Part shown: positions 8,663 to 16,166 of the stretch, piece by piece
How positions within the stretch are numbered: the first letter of the stretch is position 1
Layout of the letters: each line of letters opens with the position of its first letter
NCBI GenBank assembly: GCA_041397765.1
Contig: JAWKWA010000031.1
Span: forward strand, 1-27,699
Direction of reading: 5' to 3'
DNA from: JAWKWA01 sp041397765
GTDB taxonomy: Bacteria > Pseudomonadota > Alphaproteobacteria > Rhizobiales > Hyphomicrobiaceae
DNA length: 27,699 nucleotides
The notes under the pieces: model-generated
Seen by the model: the letters and a program-made list of their open reading frames with translations, nothing else
What the model was told of the DNA's origin: nothing
Databases searched by the model: none
Position numbers and translations under genes: made by a program

Positions 8663-9778
8663 CTAGCAGAACTTCTCCAGATCGGCCTTCAGCGCCTTGA
8701 GGAAGCGCGCGCCCTCACCGCCGGTGACGACCCGGTGGTCGAAGGCGAGGGTGAGCGGCATCAGTCTGCTCACCACCGGCTGTCCGTCTCGCGCCACCAC
8801 GCCGTCGCGGACGCGACCGACCCCGATGATCGCGACCTGGGGCGGCACGACGACGAGCTGCGCATAGCGCCCGCCGATCATGCCGAAATTGGACATCGAG
8901 ATGGTGGCGCCGCGCAGCTCGTGCGGCGGAATGGTGCGCGCCCGCGCATCGGCGCGCAGCCGCTCCATACCCGCCCGCAGGTCCGCCGGCTCGCGCGCGC
9001 CGACATTGCGCAGCACCGGCACGATGAGACCGTCCTCGGTGTCGACTGCGATGCCAACGTCGATCCGCTCGAGAAGGCGGCGGGCGCCCGAGCCGCCGTC
9101 GAAGCGGGCATTGAGCGCCGGCTCGGCCCGGCAGGCGGTGGCGATCGCGCGGATGACACGGATCGAGATGTCCGTGCCCGCCGGCCACTCGCCGATATCG
9201 GCCTCGTCCATGACGGCGGCCGGAACGACCTCGGCATGGGCCTTCGCCATGCGCTGCGCCATCGCCCGGCGCATCCCGCGCATCGCCTCGCCGGCGCCGT
9301 CGCCGGGGAGTGCACGCGCCGCCCGCTCGACATCGTCGCGGGTGATGCTGTCGTCCGGCCCGCTCGGGCTGATCGTGCCGAGATCGACACCCAGCTTGGT
9401 CGCGAGCGCCCTGACTGCCGGCGTCGCCCTTGCCGTCGCGGCGGCGGCCGGCGCGCAAACCCGCTCCATCGGCGGTTCGTAAGCAGGTTCCACCGCCTCA
9501 GGCTCTGCAAGCTCGCCGACCACGGTGCCGGCGTCGGTCCGCTCCGCGCTCGCCAGCTCGACGAGCGGCGCACCGACCTTGATCACGTCACCCGGCGCGC
9601 CTGCGAGCTTGACGATCCGCCCGCTCGCCGGCGCCGGCACCTCGACCACGGCCTTGTCCGTCTCAACCGAGACGAGCGGCTGGTCGGCAATGACATGGTC
9701 GCCCTCACCGACGTGCCAGGCGACGATCTCGGCCTCCTCGAGACCTTCGCCGAGATCGGGCAGCTTGAATGTCGTCAT
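8663..9778 (-). CDS. bkdB: Dihydrolipoyl acyltransferase (E2) of a branched-chain-type 2-oxoacid dehydrogenase
   Basis: A 371-residue E2. Residues 1-78 are one lipoyl domain with the lipoylated Lys42 in ETDKA. After a short linker, 119-153 is the peripheral-subunit-binding domain (TPAVRALATKLGVDL, then DDVERA). The catalytic domain runs from about 166 to 371 and ends with FDHRVVTGG. His348 is present, but the Asp of the usual DHRxxDG motif is Thr352. Short length and a single lipoyl domain fit the branched-chain type. It lies 15 bases after the E1-beta stop, with ATG at 9778. No E3 (lipoamide dehydrogenase) gene is in the window, so the complex must use one from elsewhere. A pyruvate or acetoin role cannot be excluded. 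Confidence 0.88.
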   Translation of the reverse strand: MTTFKLPDLGEGLEEAEIVAWHVGEGDHVIADQPLVSVETDKAVVEVPAPASGRIVKLAGAPGDVIKVGAPLVELASAERTDAGTVVGELAEPEAVEPAYEPPMERVCAPAAAATARATPAVRALATKLGVDLGTISPSGPDDSITRDDVERAARALPGDGAGEAMRGMRRAMAQRMAKAHAEVVPAAVMDEADIGEWPAGTDISIRVIRAIATACRAEPALNARFDGGSGARRLLERIDVGIAVDTEDGLIVPVLRNVGAREPADLRAGMERLRADARARTIPPHELRGATISMSNFGMIGGRYAQLVVVPPQVAIIGVGRVRDGVVARDGQPVVSRLMPLTLAFDHRVVTGGEGARFLKALKADLEKFC

Positions 9779-9793
9779 GACGGCGCACCTCGA

Positions 9794-10774
9794 TCAATGA
9801 TAAGCGAGCAGCCGCTCGGCCGCCGCGACGATGCGCGCCTGCGAGGGCAGGAACGCGCCTTCCAGCCGGGGCAGCGGCACGACCGTGTCACAGGCCGTGA
9901 CACGGAGCACCGGTGCGAGCAGGCTGGTCACGGCGCGCTCGGCGAGCATGGCCGCGATCTCGCCGCCGAAGCCGCCCGTGCGCACCGCTTCATGGACGAT
10001 GACGACGCGACCTGTGCGCTCGACCGAGCCGATCAGCGTCTCCTCGTCGTAGTATCTGAGGCAGGCGAGGTCGACGACCTCGGCGCTCGCACCGCGCGCC
10101 TCGAGGGCACGCGCCGCCGCGAGTGCCTCGCGCACCATCGCGCCCCATGCGATTAGCGTGATGTCGCGGCCCTGCCGCGCAATGAAGGCAGTGTCGAGCG
10201 CAAGGGCCGCGCCGTCATCGTCCACCTCCTCCTTCAGCGAGCGGTAGAGGCGTGTCGGCTCGAGCACGATCACCGGATCGGGATCGCGGATGGCGGCCAG
10301 AAGAAGGCCATAGGCTTTCGCGGGGGAGGACGGCACGACGACGCGCAGGCCCGGAATATGCGCGAGCATCGCCTCGGTGCTTTCGGAATGATGCTCCGGC
10401 GCACGAATGCCGGCGCCGAACGGCATGCGCATCACCATCGGACAGCTCAAGCGCCCGCGCGTGCGATTGCGCAGCCGCGCCGCATGGTTCACGAGCTGAT
10501 CGATGCAGGGATACATGAAGCCCATGAACTGGATCTCGCCGACCGGACGCAGACCCGCCGCCCCCATGCCGACGCACAGCCCCGCGATCAGCGCTTCGGC
10601 GAGTGGCGTATCGAGCACCCGCGCGCGGCCGAAGCGGTCCGCAAGCCCCTCGGTCGCCCGGAACACGCCGCCATTGACGCCGACATCCTCGCCGAGCACG
10701 ACGACGCGCCCGTCCTCGGCCATGGCGCGCGCCAGTGCCAGCCGGATCGCCTCGATCATCGTCAGCTCAGCCAT
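9794..10774 (-). CDS. bkdA2: 2-oxoacid dehydrogenase E1 component, beta subunit
   Basis: A 326-residue beta subunit of a heterotetrameric thiamine-diphosphate E1. It has the TMIEAIRLALARAM start, GEDVGVNGGVFRATEGL, and the FGAGIRAPEHHSES region with the paired His typical of branched-chain and pyruvate E1-beta. The C-terminal transketolase-like domain has VHEAVRTGGFGGEIAA. The ATG at 10774 overlaps the E1-alpha stop by eight bases, ATGGCTGA. I rejected the longer open frame to 10816, which is a shadow of E1-alpha. The enzyme decarboxylates the 2-oxoacid and loads the acyl group onto the E2 lipoyl arm in the cytosol. With an amino acid dehydrogenase upstream, valine, leucine and isoleucine oxoacids are the likely substrates. 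Confidence 0.92.
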   Translation of the reverse strand: MAELTMIEAIRLALARAMAEDGRVVVLGEDVGVNGGVFRATEGLADRFGRARVLDTPLAEALIAGLCVGMGAAGLRPVGEIQFMGFMYPCIDQLVNHAARLRNRTRGRLSCPMVMRMPFGAGIRAPEHHSESTEAMLAHIPGLRVVVPSSPAKAYGLLLAAIRDPDPVIVLEPTRLYRSLKEEVDDDGAALALDTAFIARQGRDITLIAWGAMVREALAAARALEARGASAEVVDLACLRYYDEETLIGSVERTGRVVIVHEAVRTGGFGGEIAAMLAERAVTSLLAPVLRVTACDTVVPLPRLEGAFLPSQARIVAAAERLLAYH

Positions 10775-11870
10775 CGCCCCGCTCCTCGAGCTCGCGACGC
10801 TGACCTTCGAGTGCATGCGGCAGTGTCTCGTGCAGATGATCGAGCATCGAGACGGCCGGCTGCCGGCCGGTCGCGAGATAGGCCTCGGCCGCCTCGTCCA
10901 CCTGGCGCTGGCAATCGGTCAGCAATGCCTCCTCCTCGGCCTTGGTCCAGGCACCGATCGCGACCAGACGATTGCGCAGCCGCGCCACCGGCTCCTGCTT
11001 CCAGCGTGCCTGCACCTCCTCGGCGGGGCGGTAGCGCCCGGCATCGTCGGCCGTGGTGTGATCGCCGAGCCGATAGGTCTCCGCCTCGATCGCCGTTGCG
11101 CCGCCGCCGGCCCGTGCCCGCGCGAGCGCCTCCTCGAGGGCCGCGCGCACCGCGACGACGTCGTTGCCGTCGACCTGCTCGCACGACAGTCCTGCGGCGA
11201 TCGCCTTCTGGGCCAGCGTCGCCGTCGCGCTCTGCATCCGCAGCGGCACGGAGATCGCCCAGCGATTGTTGGTGATGACGAAGACAACCGGCAACGCATG
11301 CACGCCGGCGAAATTCATCGCCTCGTAGACATCGCCCTTCGATGTCGCGCCGTCGCCCATCATGGCGACCGCGACCCTGTCCTCGCCGCGCAGCTTGAAG
11401 GCATAGGCAAGACCGGCCGCATGAGGCGCGTGCGAGCCGACCGGAACGCAGATGGGGAAATCGCCGCGACAGTTTGCGAAATCGCTGCCGCGCTCGTCGC
11501 CGCCCCAATAGGTGAGGATCTCGGTTGCCGTCGCGCCGCGCCACAGCATGGCGCCCTGCTCGCGATAGGACGGCACGAGGACGTCATCGTCCCGCATCGC
11601 GCTCGCCGTGCCGACCGGCACCGCCTCCTGCCCGAGGCTCACCGCGAATGTCCCGAGCCGGCCGGTTCGCTGCAGGGCGACCGCCTTGCGATCGAACACC
11701 CGGGTGAGGACCATGGCGCGGTAGAGGCCGATCAGCGTGGGGGGATCGCCTGCGAATTGCGGTAGGGGTGCGAGCGCTTCGCCGCTGGCGTCGAGATAGG
11801 CGCGCCGTCGGACGACGAAGCTCGCCACCACCGGCCATTCCGCCTCAACCATCCGTTTCTCGCCCTGCAT
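10767..11870 (-). CDS. bkdA1: 2-oxoacid dehydrogenase E1 component, alpha subunit
   Basis: A 367-residue alpha subunit of the same E1. The thiamine diphosphate motif is visible as MGDGATSKGD (171-180) and ends with NN at 201-202. YREQGAMLWRG and GSHAPHAAGLAYAFKL are conserved blocks of this family, and YRLGDHTTADDAGRYR is the phosphorylation-loop region in animal homologues. The ATG at 11870 (MQGEKRMVEAEW) follows GGGAGAGG at a good distance. A further Met at residue 7 is less likely. It lies 41 bases after the amino acid dehydrogenase and overlaps E1-beta. Homologues are often labelled as pyruvate dehydrogenase E1-alpha; the neighbours favour branched-chain oxoacids. Confidence 0.92.
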   Translation of the reverse strand: MQGEKRMVEAEWPVVASFVVRRRAYLDASGEALAPLPQFAGDPPTLIGLYRAMVLTRVFDRKAVALQRTGRLGTFAVSLGQEAVPVGTASAMRDDDVLVPSYREQGAMLWRGATATEILTYWGGDERGSDFANCRGDFPICVPVGSHAPHAAGLAYAFKLRGEDRVAVAMMGDGATSKGDVYEAMNFAGVHALPVVFVITNNRWAISVPLRMQSATATLAQKAIAAGLSCEQVDGNDVVAVRAALEEALARARAGGGATAIEAETYRLGDHTTADDAGRYRPAEEVQARWKQEPVARLRNRLVAIGAWTKAEEEALLTDCQRQVDEAAEAYLATGRQPAVSMLDHLHETLPHALEGQRRELEERGDG

Positions 11871-11911
11871 CGGCCTCTCCCTTTCGGGCCGGCGACCGGA
11901 AGGCCGCAGGC

Positions 11912-13027
11912 TCAGTGCCACCTCCTCGCGCGCATCGCCTCGGCGAGCCGCTCGTGCGCGATCGCCTCGCCCGCCTCGCGCGGCATCACGCCCTCGCGCG
12001 CCGCCCGGGCGAGCACCTCTGCCGTGTTGTGCGCCACCTTCTCGCGGATCGCCGCGCGGGCATCGTCCTGCGAGCCACGGGCAAGCTCCACGGCCGCGCA
12101 GATGACGCCGCCGGCATTGGCGATGAAGTCGGGCACGCTGACGATGCCGCGCTCGTGCAGGCGGGCCTCGGCCGCGCGCGTGACCGGGATGTTGGCGCCC
12201 TGCAGCACCAGACGGCACTGAAGGCGGTCGACATTGCCGGCGTCGATGACATCGGGGCGCGCTGCGGGTATCCAGATGTCGCAGGGCACGGCGACGAGGT
12301 CCGCTCCGGCGATCACTCTGGCTCCGGACAACTCCGTCACCGAGCCGCCATGCGATTTGATCGCCTCCAGACGGTCGAGATCGAGACCGTTCTCGTCGGC
12401 CACCGCGCCACGACTGTCAGCCACAGCGACGACATGCGCGCCCTCGTCGGCGAGGAAGCGTGCCGCATGCCGGCCGACGGCACCGAAGCCCTCGATGACG
12501 ACGCGCGCGCCCGCCGGATCGACGCCGCTCGCTTCGCGCGCCGCCGCGGCCGCGACGGCAACGCCAAGTCCGGTGGCGCCGATCTCGTCGAGCGGAATGC
12601 CGCCGAGCACGCGCGGCAGCCCGGCCGCCCGGCCGATCTCGTCGTGAACGAAGGCCATCGCCTGCTCGTCGGTGCCCATGTCGGGTCCTGGAATATAGTC
12701 GGCGAGGGGCTCGATCGCGGTTGCGAAGGCGCGCAGAAGGCGCTCCTTTCTGGCCGCATCCATCTTCGGATCGGCGATGATCACCGATTTGGCGCCGCCA
12801 TGCGCAAGGCCGGCCGCGACGTTCTTCAGCGTCATGGCCCGGGCGAGGCGCGCGCATTCGACGAGGCCGGCATCCGGCGCCATGCGCGTGCCGCCGATGG
12901 CCGGTCCCGCCGCGACATTGTCGATGACGACGATGGCTCTGAGGCCGACGGCCGGTACGCTGATGTGGACCACCTTCGCTGGACCGAGATCGTCGCACAA
13001 ATGGAAGGGATCGATGGGATCGGACAT
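11912..13027 (-). CDS. Leucine/valine-type amino acid dehydrogenase
   Basis: A 371-residue member of the Glu/Leu/Phe/Val dehydrogenase family, which deaminates amino acids oxidatively to 2-oxoacids with NAD(P). Residues 45-80 carry AIGGTRM, LARAMTLKN (Lys68) and HGGAKS (Lys80), the two Lys conserved in leucine dehydrogenase. The substrate Asp lies in GPDMGTD (about 116). The nucleotide fold has EGFGAVGRH (179-187), and PDFIANAGG lies near 299. It lacks the Lys that binds the glutamate side chain in GDH, which favours aliphatic substrates. The ATG at 13027 has no clear ribosome binding site; a TTG nine bases upstream is an alternative. Upstream is hairpin element C. As first gene before E1-alpha, E1-beta and E2, it would supply their substrate. 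Confidence 0.85.
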   Translation of the reverse strand: MSDPIDPFHLCDDLGPAKVVHISVPAVGLRAIVVIDNVAAGPAIGGTRMAPDAGLVECARLARAMTLKNVAAGLAHGGAKSVIIADPKMDAARKERLLRAFATAIEPLADYIPGPDMGTDEQAMAFVHDEIGRAAGLPRVLGGIPLDEIGATGLGVAVAAAAAREASGVDPAGARVVIEGFGAVGRHAARFLADEGAHVVAVADSRGAVADENGLDLDRLEAIKSHGGSVTELSGARVIAGADLVAVPCDIWIPAARPDVIDAGNVDRLQCRLVLQGANIPVTRAAEARLHERGIVSVPDFIANAGGVICAAVELARGSQDDARAAIREKVAHNTAEVLARAAREGVMPREAGEAIAHERLAEAMRARRWH

Positions 13028-13058
13028 CTTCAGCAAATGAGTGAAATTTGCTCCACCC

Positions 13059-13163
13059 GTGGAGCGAATTCGACACTTCAGTCCCGGTTGCCGCGACGTG
13101 CGTTCTCAAGTGTCAAATTCGAGAGTTCCAAACGGGAAGCAATTGTCGGATTCGAACCACCAG
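13059..13163 (-). repeat. Hairpin element copy C plus half of copy B, upstream of the amino acid dehydrogenase
   Basis: 13059-13120 aligns without gaps with copy A. Its stem arms are AATTCGACACTT (13067-13078) and AAGTGTCAAATT (13108-13119), 12 pairs with one G-T. Compared with copy A, an A-T pair has become G-C and a T-A pair has become C-G, so pairing is kept while sequence changes. The segment 13139-13163 matches the right half of copy B at 20 of 25 positions, but its left half is missing. On the gene strand the element ends 31 bases before the ATG of the dehydrogenase. Confidence 0.7.
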
Positions 13164-13427
13164 ATGCTCGCGGTCCTGACATCGGATCGATGGGTGAAAG
13201 GACGAACGCGAGCGGGCGACGGGGCGGCGCCGGCAGGCGGATCGCCACCGGGGCTGATCGCCCCGGACCTGCTGCGATGGCGAGGCGGATCCGGGGCTCG
13301 TACCGACAACCCGTGGCTGCCGCCAAGGTTCCAGAAATCGACATCCAGCGATCGTCGGCGCGGGCCGGGCTATGCCTCTCGGCCGGCCGCGCCGACGTCA
13401 GCTATCTATGTTCGCCATTGCGAATTT
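13164..13427. other. Non-coding stretch between hairpin C and the LTXXQ-like gene
   Basis: Open frames cross this GC-rich stretch (for example a minus-strand frame starting at 13344), but they have no recognisable domain, run into the hairpin element, and are low-complexity Pro/Ala/Arg-rich. I see no tRNA, no clear promoter and no insertion sequence here. Confidence 0.4.
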
Positions 13428-13470
13428 GGACCCCGCTCCGGGGAAGGGGGAGGGGAACGGAGCGGGGTCC
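13428..13470 (-). terminator. 13-bp hairpin with a G-quadruplex motif at the end of the LTXXQ-like gene
   Basis: Perfect 13-base arms, GGACCCCGCTCCG (13428-13440) and CGGAGCGGGGTCC (13458-13470), enclose a 17-base loop that is purine-only on the plus strand. The right arm reaches the last base of the TAG stop of the minus-strand gene. No T-tract follows, so it is a terminator or mRNA-end hairpin by position only. On the plus strand, four runs of four or five G (13440-13467) with loops of 2, 1 and 8 bases fit a G-quadruplex, which competes with the hairpin. Confidence 0.5.
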
Positions 13471-13913
13471 TAGCCGGCAGGCTTTTCGGGGGGGGAGGGA
13501 GACCTGCCGGATTCGTGTATGGATTGGCCGACACGCGCGCCGAGCCCACCCGTCCATGATGCGCTGGCAACGAGAGGACGGAGCAGTATGTCGGCGCGCG
13601 CGCGCTGTCGGGGCGACAACGACCGATAGAGCGGGGCGAGCGCCACAAGCAGGTCGTGCACACCCTGGCGCTCGGCGGCGATGTTGACGAGATGGCGGAG
13701 CAACTGGTCCTCGAGTGTCGGGGCCTGGAGATCCCCTCGGTCCGAGCCATGCAGGTCATTCGAGCCCAAAGTGCTCGACATGTTCTCGACCGCTTCGACC
13801 ACCCTCTGCCAATGACGCATCTGATCTGCGGATATGCCGATATCGCCCGCCAGTCGCGAAAGCCACTGAACACTTGGAGACGTGCAGATATCCGTCAGAT
13901 TTTTATTCGACAC
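13470..13913 (-). CDS. Small LTXXQ-like (Spy/CpxP-like) protein without signal peptide
   Basis: A predicted 147-residue protein. I chose the GTG at 13913 because CGGAGG stands five bases before it; the frame further upstream is a shadow of the kinase gene. It is largely helical: ISADQMRHWQRVVEAVE near 27-43 and YRSLSPRQRARADILL near 96-111. The LSPRQ matches the LTXXQ repeat of periplasmic Spy/CpxP proteins. No signal peptide or membrane segment is visible, which is unusual for that family, and the tail from about 118 is Ser/Gly/Pro-rich. It is divergent from the histidine kinase gene, with 184 bases between them, as cpxP is from cpxRA. Family assignment is tentative because the similarity is short. 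Confidence 0.6.
   Translation of the reverse strand: MSNKNLTDICTSPSVQWLSRLAGDIGISADQMRHWQRVVEAVENMSSTLGSNDLHGSDRGDLQAPTLEDQLLRHLVNIAAERQGVHDLLVALAPLYRSLSPRQRARADILLRPLVASASWTGGLGARVGQSIHESGRSPSPPEKPAG
13474..13510 (-). repeat. Second hairpin with G-rich loop inside the end of the LTXXQ-like gene
   Basis: CCGGCAGG (13474-13481) pairs with CCTGCCGG (13503-13510), eight bases, around a 21-base loop with a run of G on the plus strand. It stands three bases from the larger hairpin and lies inside the last codons of the minus-strand gene, which here encode a Ser/Pro-rich tail. The two successive hairpins with similar polypurine loops look like a short repeat unit of the intergenic-repeat kind, but no third copy is seen in the window. 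Confidence 0.4.
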
Positions 13914-14008
13914 AACAGCCTCCGGATATGCCTTAATCAGCCCAGTCCGCAATTCCCGATGCCCTGTGCAATTATTTGTGCATCGCGACTTTGGCGTTTC
14001 CAACAGGT

Positions 14009-14028
14009 GAATTGTTCCGAATTGTTCC
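14009..14028. promoter_or_regulatory. Perfect tandem 10-bp direct repeat, candidate response-regulator site
   Basis: GAATTGTTCC occurs twice in direct tandem (14009-14018 and 14019-14028). It lies between the divergent LTXXQ-like gene and the histidine kinase gene. OmpR/PhoB-type regulators bind head-to-tail half-sites about one helical turn apart, and such a regulator is encoded at 15308-16027, so autoregulation is the natural guess. It stands 95 bases before the LTXXQ-like start and 69 bases before the kinase start. Confidence 0.45.
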
Positions 14029-14032
14029 CTTC

Positions 14033-14058
14033 CGCGGGAGAGGCTCGACTTTCCCGCG
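14033..14058. promoter_or_regulatory. Short hairpin in the kinase leader
   Basis: CGCGGGA (14033-14039) pairs with TCCCGCG (14052-14058) across a 12-base loop, between the direct repeat and the kinase start. It may be a leader hairpin or part of a binding site; there is no T-tract. Confidence 0.25.
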
Positions 14059-14097
14059 CGCGCGCACGACAGTAGCCACCATGATGCAATCCAGGCA

Positions 14098-15291
14098 GTG
14101 ACGGTTGAACAGATGTCGGATCTTGACGCGTTCCTGAAGGGCAGGCAGGCCCTGGAGGCGCTCTCCATGTCGCAGCGGCTCGAGGCACTCGGCCAGCTCG
14201 CCAGCGGGATCGCCCACGACTTCAACAATCTCCTCGCGGTCATTTCGGGCAGCCTCGAGCTCGCCGAGGCGAAATGCATCGACGAGCGCGCTCATCGGGC
14301 GCTACGCCGGGCCATCGACGCGACGGAGCTCGCCGCGCGCCTCAATCGGCGGCTGCACGTCCTTGCACGAAAGACCCGCCTCGATCCGCGGTCGATCGAC
14401 CTCAATGCACGCGTCAGCGAGACGACCGATCTCCTCCGCCGCACGCTCGGCGCGGAGATCGCGATCGAAACCCGCCTGTCGGACGATCTGTGGCCGTTGA
14501 TGGCCGATCCGGGCGAAATCGACAGCGCCATGCTCAATGTCGCCGCCAATGCGCGCGACGCCATGCCGGCCGGCGGCACGATCACCTTCACCACCACCAA
14601 TCTCCACCTCGATGGCGAGGCCGCAGGCGCGGCGATGGTCGCCCCGGGCGACTATGTGCGCCTGACGATCGCCGATACCGGCCTTGGCATGTCGCAGCAG
14701 ATCCTCGAGCGGGCGGCGGAGCCCTTCTTCACCACCAAGCTGCCCGGCACGGGCCTCGGCCTCAGCAGCGTCCAGGCCTTCGCAGAGCTCGCGGGGGGCT
14801 TTCTCCGCCTCTCGAGCGCCGAGGGTCGTGGAACGACCGTCGAAATCGTGCTGCCCCGGGCGAGCGGCGCGAGCGACGAGAGTCTCAGGCGCGTCGACAC
14901 CGAGCCGCTGCCGCTCGGCGATGGCGAGCTGCTGCTCGTCGTCGGCAACGACGAGCAGGCCCGAGAGATGCTGCTCTCCCGCCTCGAAGCGCTCGGCTAT
15001 GCGGTGCTCGAGGCGACCGATTCTCGCGAGGCGATCGACCTGCTTCAGCGGGAGCGCGATATCGGGCTCGTCCTCGACAACCTCAGCATACGGGGAAGAA
15101 CGAACGGCGGCGACATCACCGACTGGATCGTCGCGCAAAGACCCGGCCTGCCGGTTCTGCTGCTCTCGGGCGCACCGGACGCGGCCATGGCGCGAACCGA
15201 CGCAGACGGATGCGCCCTTCCCATCCTCATCCTGCCGACCGACCAGGCTCGGCTGGCCACGGCCGTCGCAAAGCGGCTCGGCCGGGGGTAG
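14098..15291 (+). CDS. Soluble hybrid histidine kinase with degenerate receiver
   Basis: A 397-residue kinase with no membrane or sensory domain. Residues 25-90 form the dimerisation helix pair with the phospho-His40 in GIAHDFNN. The ATP-binding domain runs from about 130 to 255: NVAANARDAM (N box), IADTGLGM, FTTKLPGTGLGLSS. A receiver-like domain covers 275-395. It keeps the Asp (Asp327 in LVLDNLS) and Ser357, but the conserved Lys of the LxKPF motif is Leu379 and the first acidic residue is Asn. The GTG at 14098 is preceded only by a weak AGG; the ATG at 14113 is an alternative. It is convergent with the regulator gene, 16 bases apart, and divergent from the LTXXQ-like gene. The stimulus is unknown. 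Confidence 0.88.
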   Translation: MTVEQMSDLDAFLKGRQALEALSMSQRLEALGQLASGIAHDFNNLLAVISGSLELAEAKCIDERAHRALRRAIDATELAARLNRRLHVLARKTRLDPRSIDLNARVSETTDLLRRTLGAEIAIETRLSDDLWPLMADPGEIDSAMLNVAANARDAMPAGGTITFTTTNLHLDGEAAGAAMVAPGDYVRLTIADTGLGMSQQILERAAEPFFTTKLPGTGLGLSSVQAFAELAGGFLRLSSAEGRGTTVEIVLPRASGASDESLRRVDTEPLPLGDGELLLVVGNDEQAREMLLSRLEALGYAVLEATDSREAIDLLQRERDIGLVLDNLSIRGRTNGGDITDWIVAQRPGLPVLLLSGAPDAAMARTDADGCALPILILPTDQARLATAVAKRLGRG

Positions 15292-15307
15292 CTGTCGATG
15301 CCTCGGT

Positions 15308-16027
15308 CTATTCGGTGGTGACCCGGCCGGCGAACAGGTAGCCGACGTTTCGAACGGTCTTGATGTGGACCGGAGCCACGGCACCCTGCGGCTCGATCTT
15401 GCGGCGCAATTGCGCGACATACTTGTCGAGCGTGCGGTCGTTGGGCGACCAGTGGCGGCCTCGCAGCATTTGCATGAGTTCGTCGCGTGACAGGATACGC
15501 TGCGGATTGCGGAGCAGGATGGCAAGCAGCTCGAACTCGGCATCCGTCAGGCCGACCGGCCTGTCGTGGCCATCAAGGAACTCCCGCGACGACAGGTCGA
15601 GTGTGCCCGCAGCGCAGCGGAAGCGCCGGCCCGGCTCCCGCTCCTCGTTGCGCAGACTGCCGACCGGCTCGTTGCGACCGAGGACGCGGCGCACGCGCAG
15701 CACCACTTCGCGCATGCTGAACGGCTTGCTGATATAATCGTCTGCGCCGCATTCGAGGCCGGCGATACGGTCCTCGGTGCTGTCCCTGCCGGAGATCATG
15801 ATGATCGGCACGTTGCACCTCGTCCGCAGGCTTTGCGCAATCGCCAGGCCATCTTCCTTGGCGAGACCGAGATCGAGCGTGACGAGATCGACGCGGTTCC
15901 TCTCGAGCTGTTGCTCGAGGCCTTCCAGGTCGCTCGCTTCGCAGACGATGAAGCCCGCATGCTCCAACCCGTCCCGCAAGACCGAGCGGACGGCGGGCTC
16001 GTCGTCGACAACCAGAACGTGATCCAT
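15308..16027 (-). CDS. OmpR/PhoB-family response regulator
   Basis: A 239-residue regulator. The receiver domain covers 1-115 with VVDDE, phospho-acceptor Asp52 in LVTLDLG, the conserved Ser/Thr in MISG and Lys101 in ISKPF. The C-terminal winged helix (about 135-235) has LTDAEFELLAILLRNPQRILSRDEL, a recognition region near DRTLDKYVAQLRRKIE, and the terminal VRNVGYLF. The start MDHVLVVDDE at 16027 agrees with the family; GGAGGG lies rather far upstream (15 bases). It follows the phospholyase fusion by 139 bases on the same strand and could be read from that operon or from its own promoter. The likely partner is the convergent kinase. Confidence 0.93.
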   Translation of the reverse strand: MDHVLVVDDEPAVRSVLRDGLEHAGFIVCEASDLEGLEQQLERNRVDLVTLDLGLAKEDGLAIAQSLRTRCNVPIIMISGRDSTEDRIAGLECGADDYISKPFSMREVVLRVRRVLGRNEPVGSLRNEEREPGRRFRCAAGTLDLSSREFLDGHDRPVGLTDAEFELLAILLRNPQRILSRDELMQMLRGRHWSPNDRTLDKYVAQLRRKIEPQGAVAPVHIKTVRNVGYLFAGRVTTE

Positions 16028-16166
16028 GGGATGCGAGATGACCCTCCTGTACGCGATGCTTCCGCGCCCACATAAGATCAAACGGTGTGGGTTCGCCTGA
16101 GTTCCGAGAATTCTGCCGGCGCGACAACCGCGCACGCCCGCCACTGCGTTGCATTCGACGAGGCGA

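Noticed and set aside
8642..8666. Possible further half-copy of hairpin B overlapping the E2 stop codon
   Set aside because: Only about 17 of 25 positions match, the middle is different and no left arm could be found, so chance cannot be excluded.
13139..13163. T-loop-like GGTTCGAATCC on the minus strand, suggesting a tRNA 3' end
   Set aside because: No acceptor stem, D-arm or anticodon arm can be folded, and the segment is explained as half of hairpin element B.
13078..13344. Minus-strand 88-residue open frame between the dehydrogenase and the LTXXQ-like gene
   Set aside because: Low-complexity sequence, no domain, and it runs through hairpin element C.
14081..14101. Six-codon leader-peptide-like frame (ATGATG to TGA) overlapping the kinase GTG as GTGA
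   Set aside because: Too short to support, without a ribosome binding site or an attenuation structure.
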